From a virus: a DNA stretch of 64,000 bases. A model generated the notes under the pieces. The model was not told the DNA's origin, made no database searches, and worked only from the letters and a program-made list of their open reading frames with translations. Below are positions 18,802-27,363 of this stretch, one piece after another. Made by a program: the position numbers and the translations under genes. Each line of letters opens with the position of its first letter. Position 1 is the stretch's first letter. The stretch lies in IMG/VR virus record IMGVR_UViG_3300009104_000009, positions 19,892-83,891 of that record; one strand, given 5' to 3'.

Positions 18802-19997
18802 AAAAATTTAAAGAATATTTTAAACCAGTTCAGGAAAAAGAAGAACTTAAAGAAGAAGTTCTTGAAGAGGCTGTTTATTGGCAAGTATTAATTCCTGGTA
18901 TATCAACTCCTGTTTTTATTGAAGGACCTGCAAAGTCAGGTATTAAAATGGAATTGAGAACGCAATTAAAACCGGAAGCTTGGAAGAATCTAATCATTAA
19001 TAGAATCACGAAGCCTCAAATACGAAAAATATATAGGGATATGGCGAAAGATCCCGAAATGTATGATGATGCATCAGATGGTGTTAGTGAAGCTCTTGAA
19101 GAATCTACTGCATCATATGCAAAGTCTTTGGAAAAGATTGCTAGAGATAGACAATTAAAGATGCTCTCTAAATCTGAAAGACAAAATTTACTTAAAATAG
19201 CGGCACTCTTAGATAAAGAAAAAAAAGAAGAAGTTGAATTTGATGAGGGTATTATGGATACTGCGGGATTTCATAATTATCCAAAAAGAAATAAAGTGGG
19301 AGATGAAATAGAAAAAATTGCAAGTAAAGGTGGAACAGATAAATTCAACCTTTCAAAAGTTGCTTCTGAATTACAGAAGGGTAGAATCCCACATAAGTTT
19401 ATTAAAAAACTCAGTCCAAAAGGTAAGAAAGCAGTTCATGATATTATGAAAGATTTTGGATGGAAAGAATTACCAGAAGATAATGAAGTAAATGAAGTTC
19501 CGTTCGTCCCGTTAGCTTTAGGAGCTGCGAGAATAGGTGGAGCAATCTTAAAAGGTGTAGGGCGCGGAGCAGGCAGAATCGGCACAGCCGGAGCAGGATT
19601 TGGTTTAGGGCAAGCAGCGAATGCAATATCAAAAATACCAAGCTCTGTAGGTAAGGCAGTCGCAGGTGGTGTTGCAGCAGGGGCTACAAAAGCGGCAATT
19701 AGTCATCATTTATCAAATAAGGCTAAAGAGAAAGCAAAAAAAGATAAAGAAAAAAAAGAAGAGAGTAGAGAACCTAGAATTCATATGAAAGCAATTGATG
19801 AGAAAATGGCTGATAAGTATAAAGCAATGAATAAAGCCGGTGATCAGATAATGAAACTCGCAAAAAAGTATAAATCATTTGATTTAACGAGTATCGCTTC
19901 TGAATTAAGAAAAGGCAAAATTCCAAAAATTAATAAGTTAAAACCGAATGATTTTAAAGAAGTAGGTGCAATTTACGATAAACTGGGGTTGAGATAA
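18798..19997 (+). CDS. large hypothetical protein with CTS-like N-terminus and Gly/Ala-rich segment
   Basis: 399 residues. N-terminal MKKFKEYF followed by an acidic stretch resembles the capsid-targeting peptides of T4 internal proteins (MKTYQEFIAE). Two copies of an about 50-residue unit (IEKIASKGGTDKFNLSKVASELQKGRIP near 175, and IMKLAKKYKSFDLTSIASELRKGKIP near 350) flank a Gly/Ala-rich hydrophobic region at about 235-300. It could be a packaged internal head protein; no enzyme motif seen. ATGA overlaps on both sides. Confidence 0.7.
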   Translation: MKKFKEYFKPVQEKEELKEEVLEEAVYWQVLIPGISTPVFIEGPAKSGIKMELRTQLKPEAWKNLIINRITKPQIRKIYRDMAKDPEMYDDASDGVSEALEESTASYAKSLEKIARDRQLKMLSKSERQNLLKIAALLDKEKKEEVEFDEGIMDTAGFHNYPKRNKVGDEIEKIASKGGTDKFNLSKVASELQKGRIPHKFIKKLSPKGKKAVHDIMKDFGWKELPEDNEVNEVPFVPLALGAARIGGAILKGVGRGAGRIGTAGAGFGLGQAANAISKIPSSVGKAVAGGVAAGATKAAISHHLSNKAKEKAKKDKEKKEESREPRIHMKAIDEKMADKYKAMNKAGDQIMKLAKKYKSFDLTSIASELRKGKIPKINKLKPNDFKEVGAIYDKLGLR

Positions 19998-20371
19998 TGA
20001 AATCATTTCGAACATTTATAAAAGTTGAAGGTTTAAATCATGATCGTTATATGAGATCTCATGGTAAAAAAGCCAAAGGTACAGGAAAGTGGGCATTTAC
20101 CACTAAGAGAATGGGTGATGTAGATATGGGTAATGATAAAGAGTTTTGGACGTCAGGCCCAAATCAATCTTTATCTAAAGCCGCTAAAGATGCTCAAAAA
20201 GCTTTACACACAAAAGATGTTTATGTAATGGAAAAATTAGGTAAAGATTCTACTATGGGCGATTATATTGATGATTTTAAAAAATCTGATGCACCACAAT
20301 TTAAGGGTAGATCTAAAGAAAAACGAAAGCAAATGGCTATTGCTGCCAAATTATCCGCAGACGAGAAATGA
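19997..20371 (+). CDS. small basic hypothetical protein
   Basis: 124 residues beginning MKSFRTFIKVEG, again like a capsid-targeting leader. Basic C-terminal segment FKGRSKEKRKQMAIAAKL and a Gly/Lys-rich middle. No enzyme motifs. The stop TGA is immediately followed in frame by the ATG of the A-type carrier, so the two are tightly coupled. Confidence 0.68.
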   Translation: MKSFRTFIKVEGLNHDRYMRSHGKKAKGTGKWAFTTKRMGDVDMGNDKEFWTSGPNQSLSKAAKDAQKALHTKDVYVMEKLGKDSTMGDYIDDFKKSDAPQFKGRSKEKRKQMAIAAKLSADEK

Positions 20372-20731
20372 ATGATATCGTTTACAGAGAGGGCCGCCAA
20401 CGTGGTACTCAAGATTATGGGCGAACAAAATGTTAGTCAAGAGACGTTTTGCAGAATAGGTGTAAAAGGTGGCGGATGTTCGGGATTTACTTATACTGTA
20501 GATTTTGATAGTAGAAAAAGTAAATTTGATTTAGAATTTGAAAGCCACGGGCTCACTTGCGTGGTAGATAAAAAAAGTCATTTATATATAAAAGGAACAG
20601 AAATAGATTGGTCTAATGATTTAAATGATCGCGGACTAAAGTTTAATAACCCATCTGCGAAAGGCAGTTGTGGTTGTAGAACATCATTTATGCACGAGGG
20701 AATGAATGCAGGAACACCAAGTTGGATGTGA
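20372..20731 (+). CDS. iscA: A-type Fe-S carrier (IscA/SufA family), copy 1
   Basis: 119 residues. GGGCSGF with C36 and GSCGCRTSF with C100 and C102 are the three conserved ligands at the positions known for IscA (35, 99, 101). It would receive clusters from IscU and pass them to apo-enzymes such as the radical SAM proteins encoded here. It starts directly after the preceding stop and overlaps copy 2 by 26 bases. Confidence 0.92.
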   Translation: MISFTERAANVVLKIMGEQNVSQETFCRIGVKGGGCSGFTYTVDFDSRKSKFDLEFESHGLTCVVDKKSHLYIKGTEIDWSNDLNDRGLKFNNPSAKGSCGCRTSFMHEGMNAGTPSWM

Positions 20732-21107
20732 ACTTAAAATAACATTAAAAGCAGCAGTTGAATTTAAACAAATGTGTATTGCTGAAGATAAGCATTGGGT
20801 GGATTCATATTTAAGAGTAGGTGCCAAAGAAGGTGGTTGCTCAGGTTGGAAATATAGTTTAGATTACGAAGATACAGTTGACCCTACAGATGCGGTTTTT
20901 GAGCAACACGGAGTTAAAATGGTTGTTGATAATGAGTTGCTAAATAATATAATGGGTGATGTTGAAGTAGATTATAAAATAGGAAATTTAGTTGAGCAGG
21001 GTTTTGTATTTAATCGCCTCAAATTCGGACATCAATGTGGTTGTGGAGAAAGCTTTACACCACTTAAAGATATGAAAAACGGTAAAGAACAATTAGGCTG
21101 GCAATGA
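20706..21107 (+). CDS. A-type Fe-S carrier, copy 2
   Basis: 133 residues, a diverged paralogue of the preceding gene: EGGCSGW (C45) and QCGCGESF (C111, C113) retain all three ligands. About 8 extra N-terminal residues compared with copy 1. Two unlike carriers can form heterodimers, as bacterial IscA/ErpA-type pairs can, but this is inference. It overlaps the previous gene by 26 bases and the next by 4. Confidence 0.9.
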   Translation: MQEHQVGCELKITLKAAVEFKQMCIAEDKHWVDSYLRVGAKEGGCSGWKYSLDYEDTVDPTDAVFEQHGVKMVVDNELLNNIMGDVEVDYKIGNLVEQGFVFNRLKFGHQCGCGESFTPLKDMKNGKEQLGWQ

Positions 21108-21340
21108 GAATAACTAATAAAGCAACGGCTCAAAGGCCACTTGGGGTTTACAGAGGCCCAAATATAGTAAATCCAGCAGAAGAAAAACAAAAAGCTGATG
21201 CTGTCGCTGGTAACACTGAAGTGAGACATTTTAAGTGTTCTTCTTGTAATTTGCCTTTTTCTCAAAATATGCCGCCCGGTTCTGAAAAACACCAATCTAA
21301 AATAATATGCCCTAATTGTTATACTGAACAGGTTGGATAA
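21104..21340 (+). CDS. small zinc-ribbon protein
   Basis: 78 residues with CSSC and CPNC pairs separated by about 23 residues, a compact zinc ribbon, after a Lys/Ala-rich linker. It is coupled to the A-type carrier by ATGA. Could be a client or adaptor; function unknown. Confidence 0.65.
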   Translation: MRITNKATAQRPLGVYRGPNIVNPAEEKQKADAVAGNTEVRHFKCSSCNLPFSQNMPPGSEKHQSKIICPNCYTEQVG

Positions 21341-21351
21341 AAAATGTAATA

Positions 21352-22002
21352 ATGTATTTTATGCACGTGATTGAGGGTAATTCTATATCTGAAGAATATG
21401 CCCGTGAAGGTAATAAACATTTCAAACAAGAATTCAATATTGATCTAGAATTCTTTCCCGCATGTTCACCCGGAATGTTGTCTCCGGAGTTACGTTTTCA
21501 AAAATATAAAGTATCGACTCACGGTCGTAAATTTAAACGTGAGATTCATGAGACGGAAAAAGCTTGTTTTTGTACTCATTTTGAATTATGGAAGAGGTGT
21601 GCAAAACTGGGAAGGTCAATAGTTTGTTTTGAACATGATGCTCGTAAAAATCCCGATATAGAGGATTATTACGATTTAAAATTTAAATTTGAAAGATTTG
21701 TATCAAAAGGTAGTGATTATAAAAAAGATGATGGAATAGCGATTCTAGGCCAACCGCCATGTACGGCATATATGATGTCACCTGAATTTGCCGAAAGTAT
21801 TGTAAAGGCAGTTTATAAGTACATGGAATTAAATGATGGTTTAAATATGCAAGCAGATACATTTTTAATGTATTATATAGAATTAAAAAACGGACATGAA
21901 CCGGTAAGAAGAACAGTATTTAAGCAATCTAAAGAATATGGTCAAATTATAGATCACGGGCCTAAAGATGAGGCTCTTCTCAATGAACCTATAAATAAAT
22001 AA
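21352..22002 (+). CDS. putative GT25-like glycosyltransferase
   Basis: 216 residues. ETEKACFCTHFELWKRC followed by IVCFEHDA matches the GT25 (LPS beta-galactosyltransferase type) pattern of a conserved SH-x-x-W helix and a hydrophobic strand ending in E-x-D-A. An alternative ATG at 21361 would remove 3 residues. Probably modifies phage or host surface glycans. The end of the gene contains the TATAAATA box at 21990. Confidence 0.65.
   Translation: MYFMHVIEGNSISEEYAREGNKHFKQEFNIDLEFFPACSPGMLSPELRFQKYKVSTHGRKFKREIHETEKACFCTHFELWKRCAKLGRSIVCFEHDARKNPDIEDYYDLKFKFERFVSKGSDYKKDDGIAILGQPPCTAYMMSPEFAESIVKAVYKYMELNDGLNMQADTFLMYYIELKNGHEPVRRTVFKQSKEYGQIIDHGPKDEALLNEPINK
21990..21997 (+). promoter_or_regulatory. 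T4-type late promoter box TATAAATA
   Basis: Exact match to the T4 late promoter -10 box, 17 bases upstream of ATG 22014 and followed by AAAGGATGGA as ribosome site. It overlaps the upstream gene's stop, so it would start a new late unit covering the secreted protein and HtrA-like lipoprotein. Confidence 0.5.
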
Positions 22003-22013
22003 AGGATGGAAGC

Positions 22014-22580
22014 ATGAGAAAAATTCTAATTTTAATATTTGTGTTAATTCTTTCTTCTGCGAAATTTTCAATGAGCCAAGAACAGAATCCGTGGTTCAAA
22101 GGATTTCCAGGAATATTAGAAAAAGAAAAGTGGTCAACCCAGCTTTTATACGATACAACAAATGCGTGTTTTCAAGGAACTTTAAAATGGATAGTGATAA
22201 CACATCCGGGCCTTATAGGACAAGCACCGACACCGTGGGCCCAACGACAAATGTTAACTCATTGTTTTTGTGTGTTAGATAAAATTAGACGTGAACATAA
22301 TGCTGAACAATATAAAGCAAAAGTCTTTGATCAATCATGGGCTGGCCAATTATTCATGGGTAAAGCGATAGAATGTGTATCTGAATATAAAACTCTTCCT
22401 CAATTCTTTGCAATGGAGGATAATAAAACACGAGAAGATTTAGATAGACTTAAAAATAACTTAAAAAATCTAGATAATGAAACTTTAGTGCCACTGGTAC
22501 CGGAAGATTCACAAGAAGAGTCACCAGACCAAAAACAGAAAGAATCAGAAGAGGTACCGGAAACAATTTTTCAAGGATAA
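22014..22580 (+). CDS. secreted/periplasmic hypothetical protein
   Basis: 188 residues with a clear signal peptide: MRKILILIFVLILSSAKFSMS then mature EQNPWF. Four Cys in the mature part, two of them as CFC, could form disulphides or bind metal. The C-terminal 40 residues are Glu/Pro/Gln-rich and probably disordered. It sits 3 bases before the HtrA-like lipoprotein, suggesting a shared envelope job, perhaps substrate or partner. Confidence 0.7.
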   Translation: MRKILILIFVLILSSAKFSMSQEQNPWFKGFPGILEKEKWSTQLLYDTTNACFQGTLKWIVITHPGLIGQAPTPWAQRQMLTHCFCVLDKIRREHNAEQYKAKVFDQSWAGQLFMGKAIECVSEYKTLPQFFAMEDNKTREDLDRLKNNLKNLDNETLVPLVPEDSQEESPDQKQKESEEVPETIFQG

Positions 22581-22583
22581 TAC

Positions 22584-23708
22584 ATGAAAAGCTTCAAACA
22601 CATGAGTTTGATGTGTTTTGTTTTGTTATTGTTATCTTTTGGATGTAGTAATTCTACTTTTTTAAATAAACCATCAACTCAAACAGATAATGAACTGGTT
22701 GAAGTTAAAAATACATCAAACTTTCAATCGATAGTAGAAAGGGCCAAGCAGGCTATAGTTCTGCTTTCTACAAGTGCCAATATAGACCCAACTACAGATC
22801 CTACTAAAAACGGATTATGTGCTGGAGTTGCTATCGATGATAAAGGACATATTCTCACAAATTATCATTGTGTTCATAAACAAAATTTTATTAAATTAAT
22901 CTATTATAATGAAAATGATTATGATATGTATGATGTCAATGTAATCGGATTAGATCCATTAGCGGATTTAGCATTACTTGAAGTCATAGGAGATGTGAAA
23001 CCAAAATCTTATGTTAAAATATCTGAAGACACTCCTAATATAAAAGAAGGAGATGAAGTATATGCAATGGGCCATCCAATGGGAATGGCTTGGACTTTAA
23101 CTAAAGGGATTATTTCTAGTAACGAAAGATATGCAAGGCATCCTTATATTAAAGTACTGCAAACCGACGCAGCTATCAATAAGGGCAATTCCGGAGGACC
23201 TCTTTTAAATATGAAAGGTGAAATTATAGGAATTAATGCGATGATTTTGTCCAGAGGAGCTGGAAGTAGTGGAGTAGGGTTAGCAATTAGGGGAGATATT
23301 GTATTAAAATCTGTAGAATCTATGCTAGCTATAGGTAAAGTTGAAAGACCAGCAGTTGGAGTAACGATTATGAGTTTACTCGGTCTTAAAGCCAGAGATA
23401 AAATAATAAAAGAATTTCCTGATCGCAAATCAGAATATATTCCAAATACTTTAGGTTTGTATATAAAACCAGATGGCGGAGTCCCGGAACCGTTAAAACC
23501 ACATGATACAATTATTGGAGTAAACGGTGTTCCAACAAATGATGGATTAAAATTTTCTGATGAATTAGGAAAATATGAGGTTGGGGATACAATTACAATA
23601 TTAATTATTCGAAAACGAGCACTTCGCGAAGTGTCGGTAACATTAAAGGCATTGCCAGTGGATGTGGAAAAATTGTATCCTAAAAATCCAATGCAGATAA
23701 GACCTTAG
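22584..23708 (+). CDS. HtrA/DegP-like serine protease lipoprotein
   Basis: 374 residues. Signal peptide with lipobox LLSFGC (Cys21) predicts lipid anchoring in the cell envelope. The trypsin-like domain has H95 (TNYHCV), D128 (DPLADLALLEV) and S203 (GNSGGPL), a complete triad. A C-terminal PDZ-like domain follows (about 255-365, with HDTIIGVNGVPTND). This is the architecture of DegS/HtrA quality-control proteases, rare in phages. It could dampen envelope stress or process virion proteins outside the cytoplasm. Confidence 0.9.
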   Translation: MKSFKHMSLMCFVLLLLSFGCSNSTFLNKPSTQTDNELVEVKNTSNFQSIVERAKQAIVLLSTSANIDPTTDPTKNGLCAGVAIDDKGHILTNYHCVHKQNFIKLIYYNENDYDMYDVNVIGLDPLADLALLEVIGDVKPKSYVKISEDTPNIKEGDEVYAMGHPMGMAWTLTKGIISSNERYARHPYIKVLQTDAAINKGNSGGPLLNMKGEIIGINAMILSRGAGSSGVGLAIRGDIVLKSVESMLAIGKVERPAVGVTIMSLLGLKARDKIIKEFPDRKSEYIPNTLGLYIKPDGGVPEPLKPHDTIIGVNGVPTNDGLKFSDELGKYEVGDTITILIIRKRALREVSVTLKALPVDVEKLYPKNPMQIRP

Positions 23709-23756
23709 AAAGATTCTCTTGAATAAATATAACATAAATTAACTTTGAGGTGAATT

Positions 23757-25214
23757 ATGGAATCTTTTAAAAAGTTTATAGTTGAAGCAACATTTAGTGC
23801 TAAATCTATACAACCAGTTGTTGATAGGATAAGGGCCGTCTTAGAAAGAAAAGCCGGCCTATCCTTTTATCAATATGGCGGTGAAGGTGTTGGTCAACAG
23901 TTTCAAAAAGCTAAAACCGGCGCAGGTGTAGGTATTTTATTTCTTATTGGTGATAAGGGAAAGGCTATCAGATTAAACTGGGAAAAGAAAAATGCTAAGC
24001 AAACCAGTATCACTTCTTGTGATTATTGGGATAGTTGGAATATAGATTTTCCTTGGCCTACACGAACCGTTCACGGTTTACATCATCTTAATTCTATTCA
24101 ACTAGTAGACACCCTTTCAAATTTTATTAAATCCCCAAAAGCTCGAGAACTTAAAATTACAATTAATGAAGCTTCTGGTGAATTAGATCTTGCTAGCGTT
24201 GCAAGAGCTGCTTATCATGAATTAGGTAGTTCCGAAGTTAAAGTATCTGAATTAAAAGATATATCTCGCCGATTAGGAAAAAAAGTAAATCAATATCAGT
24301 TATCAAAATTACCTAGAGGAAAACGCGGGACTGTTAATATAACAATGTTATTAGATACTGATGTAGGTGAAAAAGAAACTGTTCAAGATGATCCATCTCA
24401 AAAGAAAATAGAAGCTGCTGCAGATAAAGTTCCAGTAGATGAGTTATTTAAAGATTTATCCGATTTAGTTGACCTAGTTATTAGAGATGCTCGACCAGCT
24501 CTTTTGATAACAGGTGGCGGAGGAACAGGAAAATCCTTTACTGTGAAAGAACGTATAAAGAAAGCTGGAATAACAAAAGCAGATTATAAAATTAGTAAAG
24601 GCGCAACATCGGTATTTGGATTATATACTGAATTTTTTATGGCGAGAAAAGGAAAATTAATTGTATTTGACGATAATGATGATGTATTTAAAGATATGAC
24701 CTCCCAAAATCTTTTAAAAGCTGCTTTGGATAGTTATGATGAAAGAGAGATATCGTGGTCTTCAAAATCAACTGTACCAATTGATCAATCTTTACCTCGT
24801 GCTGCAATCATACAAATTGAAGATGGAATTGAACAAAATTTGGTAGCAGGCGGAGATCCAGAAACTGGTAAGTTACCACGATTACCGAACACTTTTGAAT
24901 TTAATGGTAGAGTTATTTTTATATCAAATCTTCCAAAAGATAAAATACCTCAACCTGTTATATCAAGATCTTTAACTATTGATATTTCATTATCTCCCGG
25001 AGAATTAATGGAAAGAATGGAAGCAGTGGTTCCAGTTATTGCTAAAGAAACAGGTGTATCGGAAGGCCAGGCGGAAATGGTATTGAGAAAATTAAAAGAG
25101 TTAGCGGAAGCAAAGAAAATATCTCAACCCACAATGAGAACTTTACCTGCCGCAATAAATATTATGAAATCAGGAATGCCTAGATGGGAAACCTTATTGA
25201 AATATGCTGCATGA
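23757..25214 (+). CDS. AAA+ ATPase with CTS-like N-terminus
   Basis: 485 residues. An N-terminal domain of about 200 residues opens with MESFKKFIVEA, similar to T4 internal-protein targeting leaders. The C-terminal half is an AAA+ module: Walker A GGGGTGKSFT near 253-262, Walker B LIVFDDND near 302, sensor-1-like FISNLP near 400, and a helical lid (QAEMVLRKLKEL, MRTLPAAINI). Related P-loop proteins occur in marine T4-like phages without assigned role. AATAAATA lies 28 bases upstream as a possible late promoter. Confidence 0.75.
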   Translation: MESFKKFIVEATFSAKSIQPVVDRIRAVLERKAGLSFYQYGGEGVGQQFQKAKTGAGVGILFLIGDKGKAIRLNWEKKNAKQTSITSCDYWDSWNIDFPWPTRTVHGLHHLNSIQLVDTLSNFIKSPKARELKITINEASGELDLASVARAAYHELGSSEVKVSELKDISRRLGKKVNQYQLSKLPRGKRGTVNITMLLDTDVGEKETVQDDPSQKKIEAAADKVPVDELFKDLSDLVDLVIRDARPALLITGGGGTGKSFTVKERIKKAGITKADYKISKGATSVFGLYTEFFMARKGKLIVFDDNDDVFKDMTSQNLLKAALDSYDEREISWSSKSTVPIDQSLPRAAIIQIEDGIEQNLVAGGDPETGKLPRLPNTFEFNGRVIFISNLPKDKIPQPVISRSLTIDISLSPGELMERMEAVVPVIAKETGVSEGQAEMVLRKLKELAEAKKISQPTMRTLPAAINIMKSGMPRWETLLKYAA

Positions 25215-25363
25215 AGGATTGGATTGCTAGAAAACTTCAAGAATTAAGAGGTCCCGCAAAAGTAATTCCCTTCCCTTTGAAAGATGAGAATATATATAGA
25301 TTACGAAATTCTCAATTAGATAATAATACAGAGAAACGCGATGAACATATCGAGGTATCCTGA
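25211..25363 (+). CDS. 50-residue hypothetical protein
   Basis: Starts with ATGA overlap on the AAA+ gene and overlaps the next start by 23 bases. Sequence MKDWIARKLQELRGPAKVIPF then a charged tail; an amphipathic N-terminal helix is likely. No family recognised. Support comes from coupling on both sides. Confidence 0.55.
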   Translation: MKDWIARKLQELRGPAKVIPFPLKDENIYRLRNSQLDNNTEKRDEHIEVS

Positions 25364-25553
25364 ACTAGAACAACACACTGATTTTCTAGCCCAATCACGA
25401 CAATATCAAATTAGAATATTTAAAAAAACCGGTAATTTTGTGGTTTTAGATGAGGATGGAGATTTCGTAGTGGTAAATAGAAGTGAAGCAGAATGGGTTT
25501 CGTCCATTATGCTAGAAAACCTTATGGAGCACAATGAAGTCATGGTCTCTTGA
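25341..25553 (+). CDS. 70-residue hypothetical protein
   Basis: Small acidic protein with a beta-hairpin-like centre (IRIFKKTGNFVVLDEDGDFVVVN). It overlaps its neighbours by 23 and 20 bases. No motif recognised. Confidence 0.6.
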   Translation: MNISRYPELEQHTDFLAQSRQYQIRIFKKTGNFVVLDEDGDFVVVNRSEAEWVSSIMLENLMEHNEVMVS

Positions 25554-26160
25554 TAAAGATTTAGCGTCAAGCTGTTTAGAAACTCTCGAAGGAATTAAAG
25601 ATTGGAAAACTTTTGAGAGAAATAATAGTTTAATGTTTGAATACTATGATTGGGAACAGCACGACGACCTTAGAGAAGTTTATAATCAACTTCATTCACA
25701 ACGTACAATTAAAAATTTAGAAGAGGAAACTAATACTAGTGGATTATTATTTGATCCGTTAGGTGTTGGTGAGGGTATATCTAAAATGGTTAAAGGGTGT
25801 AAACTCGATCCTCATATAGATTTTAATTGGAATAACAGAGTTAAACTAAACAGGGTTTTTAGTTTAATTGTTTATCTTGGATATTGTAAAGGAGGTGAAT
25901 TTCAAATCTGGGATAAAGAAAGAAAAAATATTATGTGGAATCATACGCCGGATCATAATACATCAGTATTATTTAAAAATAATGATTCGGTTCCACATAG
26001 TGTAACTGAAATAACAAATGGCACCAGATATGCTATAAGACAATTTTATTATCAAAGTAATAGCACTCCTATCGAAGACCCTCATCAATCTTTATATTAT
26101 TATGACGGTGAAAAAGCTTATAACATTGAAAAGAAAATGCCTACAAATTCTATAGATTAA
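25534..26160 (+). CDS. 2-oxoglutarate/Fe(II) oxygenase (prolyl-hydroxylase-like)
   Basis: 208 residues. The facial triad is visible as LDPHIDF (HxD) and VPHSVTEI (distal His), followed by GTRYAIRQFYY, whose Arg would bind 2-oxoglutarate. LIVYL and GGEFQIWD match the double-stranded beta-helix core. Such enzymes are frequent in marine phages; substrates may be proteins, nucleobases or sugars. Coupled to the CDGSH gene 1 base downstream. Confidence 0.8.
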   Translation: MKSWSLDKDLASSCLETLEGIKDWKTFERNNSLMFEYYDWEQHDDLREVYNQLHSQRTIKNLEEETNTSGLLFDPLGVGEGISKMVKGCKLDPHIDFNWNNRVKLNRVFSLIVYLGYCKGGEFQIWDKERKNIMWNHTPDHNTSVLFKNNDSVPHSVTEITNGTRYAIRQFYYQSNSTPIEDPHQSLYYYDGEKAYNIEKKMPTNSID

Positions 26161-26161
26161 T

Positions 26162-26542
26162 ATGAACGCTGAAGAAGAAGAGATAGCTATACAAAAAGCT
26201 ATCGAAGACGGAATTCCTATAATAAATGTCGGACAGGAAGAAGATTATCAAATCGCCTTAGAAGTGTGGGGGAAATTTAAAGTTGTTTATCCAGATGGAA
26301 GAGAAGAGATTGTAGAAGGAAAGCATGCTTTTTGTACATGCGGTCTTTCTAGAACTAAACCATATTGTGATCAAACACATCAATGTTTTAGATCCGACCC
26401 AAGTGATCCAAGTAGATCTAAAGAAGTAAAATGGGAATTTTTAACAAATAAAGAACGACACGATATAATGAACGGCATAAAAATTGACCATCTCAAAATT
26501 AAAGCTAGAGATGATGATCCCACATTTGATAGAGAAGCATGA
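26162..26542 (+). CDS. CDGSH-type iron-sulphur protein
   Basis: 126 residues. C58-x-C60-x2-S63-x3-P67-x-C69-D70-Q71-T72-H73 fits the CDGSH (mitoNEET-type) consensus C-x-C-x2-S/T-x3-P-x-C-D-G-S/A/T-H except that Gly71 is Gln. Three Cys and one His would bind a labile [2Fe-2S] cluster used for cluster or electron transfer. Single motif in a soluble protein with charged ends. With IscU and two A-type carriers this makes at least four Fe-S handling proteins in 8 kb. Confidence 0.85.
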   Translation: MNAEEEEIAIQKAIEDGIPIINVGQEEDYQIALEVWGKFKVVYPDGREEIVEGKHAFCTCGLSRTKPYCDQTHQCFRSDPSDPSRSKEVKWEFLTNKERHDIMNGIKIDHLKIKARDDDPTFDREA

Positions 26543-27363
26543 TATATCTTTTTGGTGATAGTTTTGTAGAGAATGAACCCGCAGAAAGTTTAGGAGTTGA
26601 GGAGCATGAACGTTGGTATCAAATGCTTTCCAGTAACCTCAATGAAGAACATAAGAATTATGGTAAATGCGGTGAAGGTCCCTCAGCATCGTTGAAAAAA
26701 TTTCATCGACTTTACGAGGACCATAAATTCAAAGAAAATGATAAATTTGTATTTGTATTATCAAGTCCATATAGAATCCCATGGACCTGGCTTAAAGACG
26801 AATCGCATGCCTCTCAGGTATATGAGGATTGGCAGGAAGATAAAGATATTCGAGAGCGTTATCCCGACTTCAAGTCTAAGCGAGATTCTGCTTGTAAGAT
26901 TCGTTGGGCAAAATGTGTAAATGCAATTTATGATAGCATGCGCGATGAATTCGATCATTTAAATTTAAAGAATATTTCATATCTTTCTACTATATCTAAA
27001 CAGAATAATTGGCAGATGATTGTTTTTCGAGTATGGGGAATGAATCCTAATCCCTATAGTAAAGTATATGAAGAAAATTTATTTGATTTTTCAATACTTA
27101 ATGATGATTTATTTTATTTTTATCCAATTCCATTATATGAACATTCAAAAAAAGAATGGGTTGATGAATCATTAGAATTTCAAGGAACTCTTAATCATTT
27201 TACTTATCGTAATCATATAATATTGAGTAATATTATGATAAACCATTTTAAGAAAACAGATTTGCCTACTAAATTTCATGAGCATTTTATTCGCGGTGTA
27301 AAAAATGTAGAAAGACGTTATGCTGAAGATCCAAATCAATTAGTAGACTTTATATACGAATGA
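26539..27363 (+). CDS. SGNH-like hydrolase family protein, copy 1
   Basis: 274 residues beginning IYLFGDSFVE, the GDS block of SGNH hydrolases, with an NYGKCGEGP block II-like turn and a C-terminal NHFTYRNH that could give the catalytic His. Same family as the gene at 28853. Could be a sugar O-acetyl esterase or transferase for the neighbouring glycan genes. The catalytic Asp is not clear to me. Confidence 0.6.
   Translation: MIYLFGDSFVENEPAESLGVEEHERWYQMLSSNLNEEHKNYGKCGEGPSASLKKFHRLYEDHKFKENDKFVFVLSSPYRIPWTWLKDESHASQVYEDWQEDKDIRERYPDFKSKRDSACKIRWAKCVNAIYDSMRDEFDHLNLKNISYLSTISKQNNWQMIVFRVWGMNPNPYSKVYEENLFDFSILNDDLFYFYPIPLYEHSKKEWVDESLEFQGTLNHFTYRNHIILSNIMINHFKKTDLPTKFHEHFIRGVKNVERRYAEDPNQLVDFIYE

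Noticed and set aside
20369-20371. TGA between the 124-residue protein and the first A-type carrier as another Sec codon
   Set aside because: An ATG follows immediately and begins a normal IscA N-terminus; no convincing hairpin follows.
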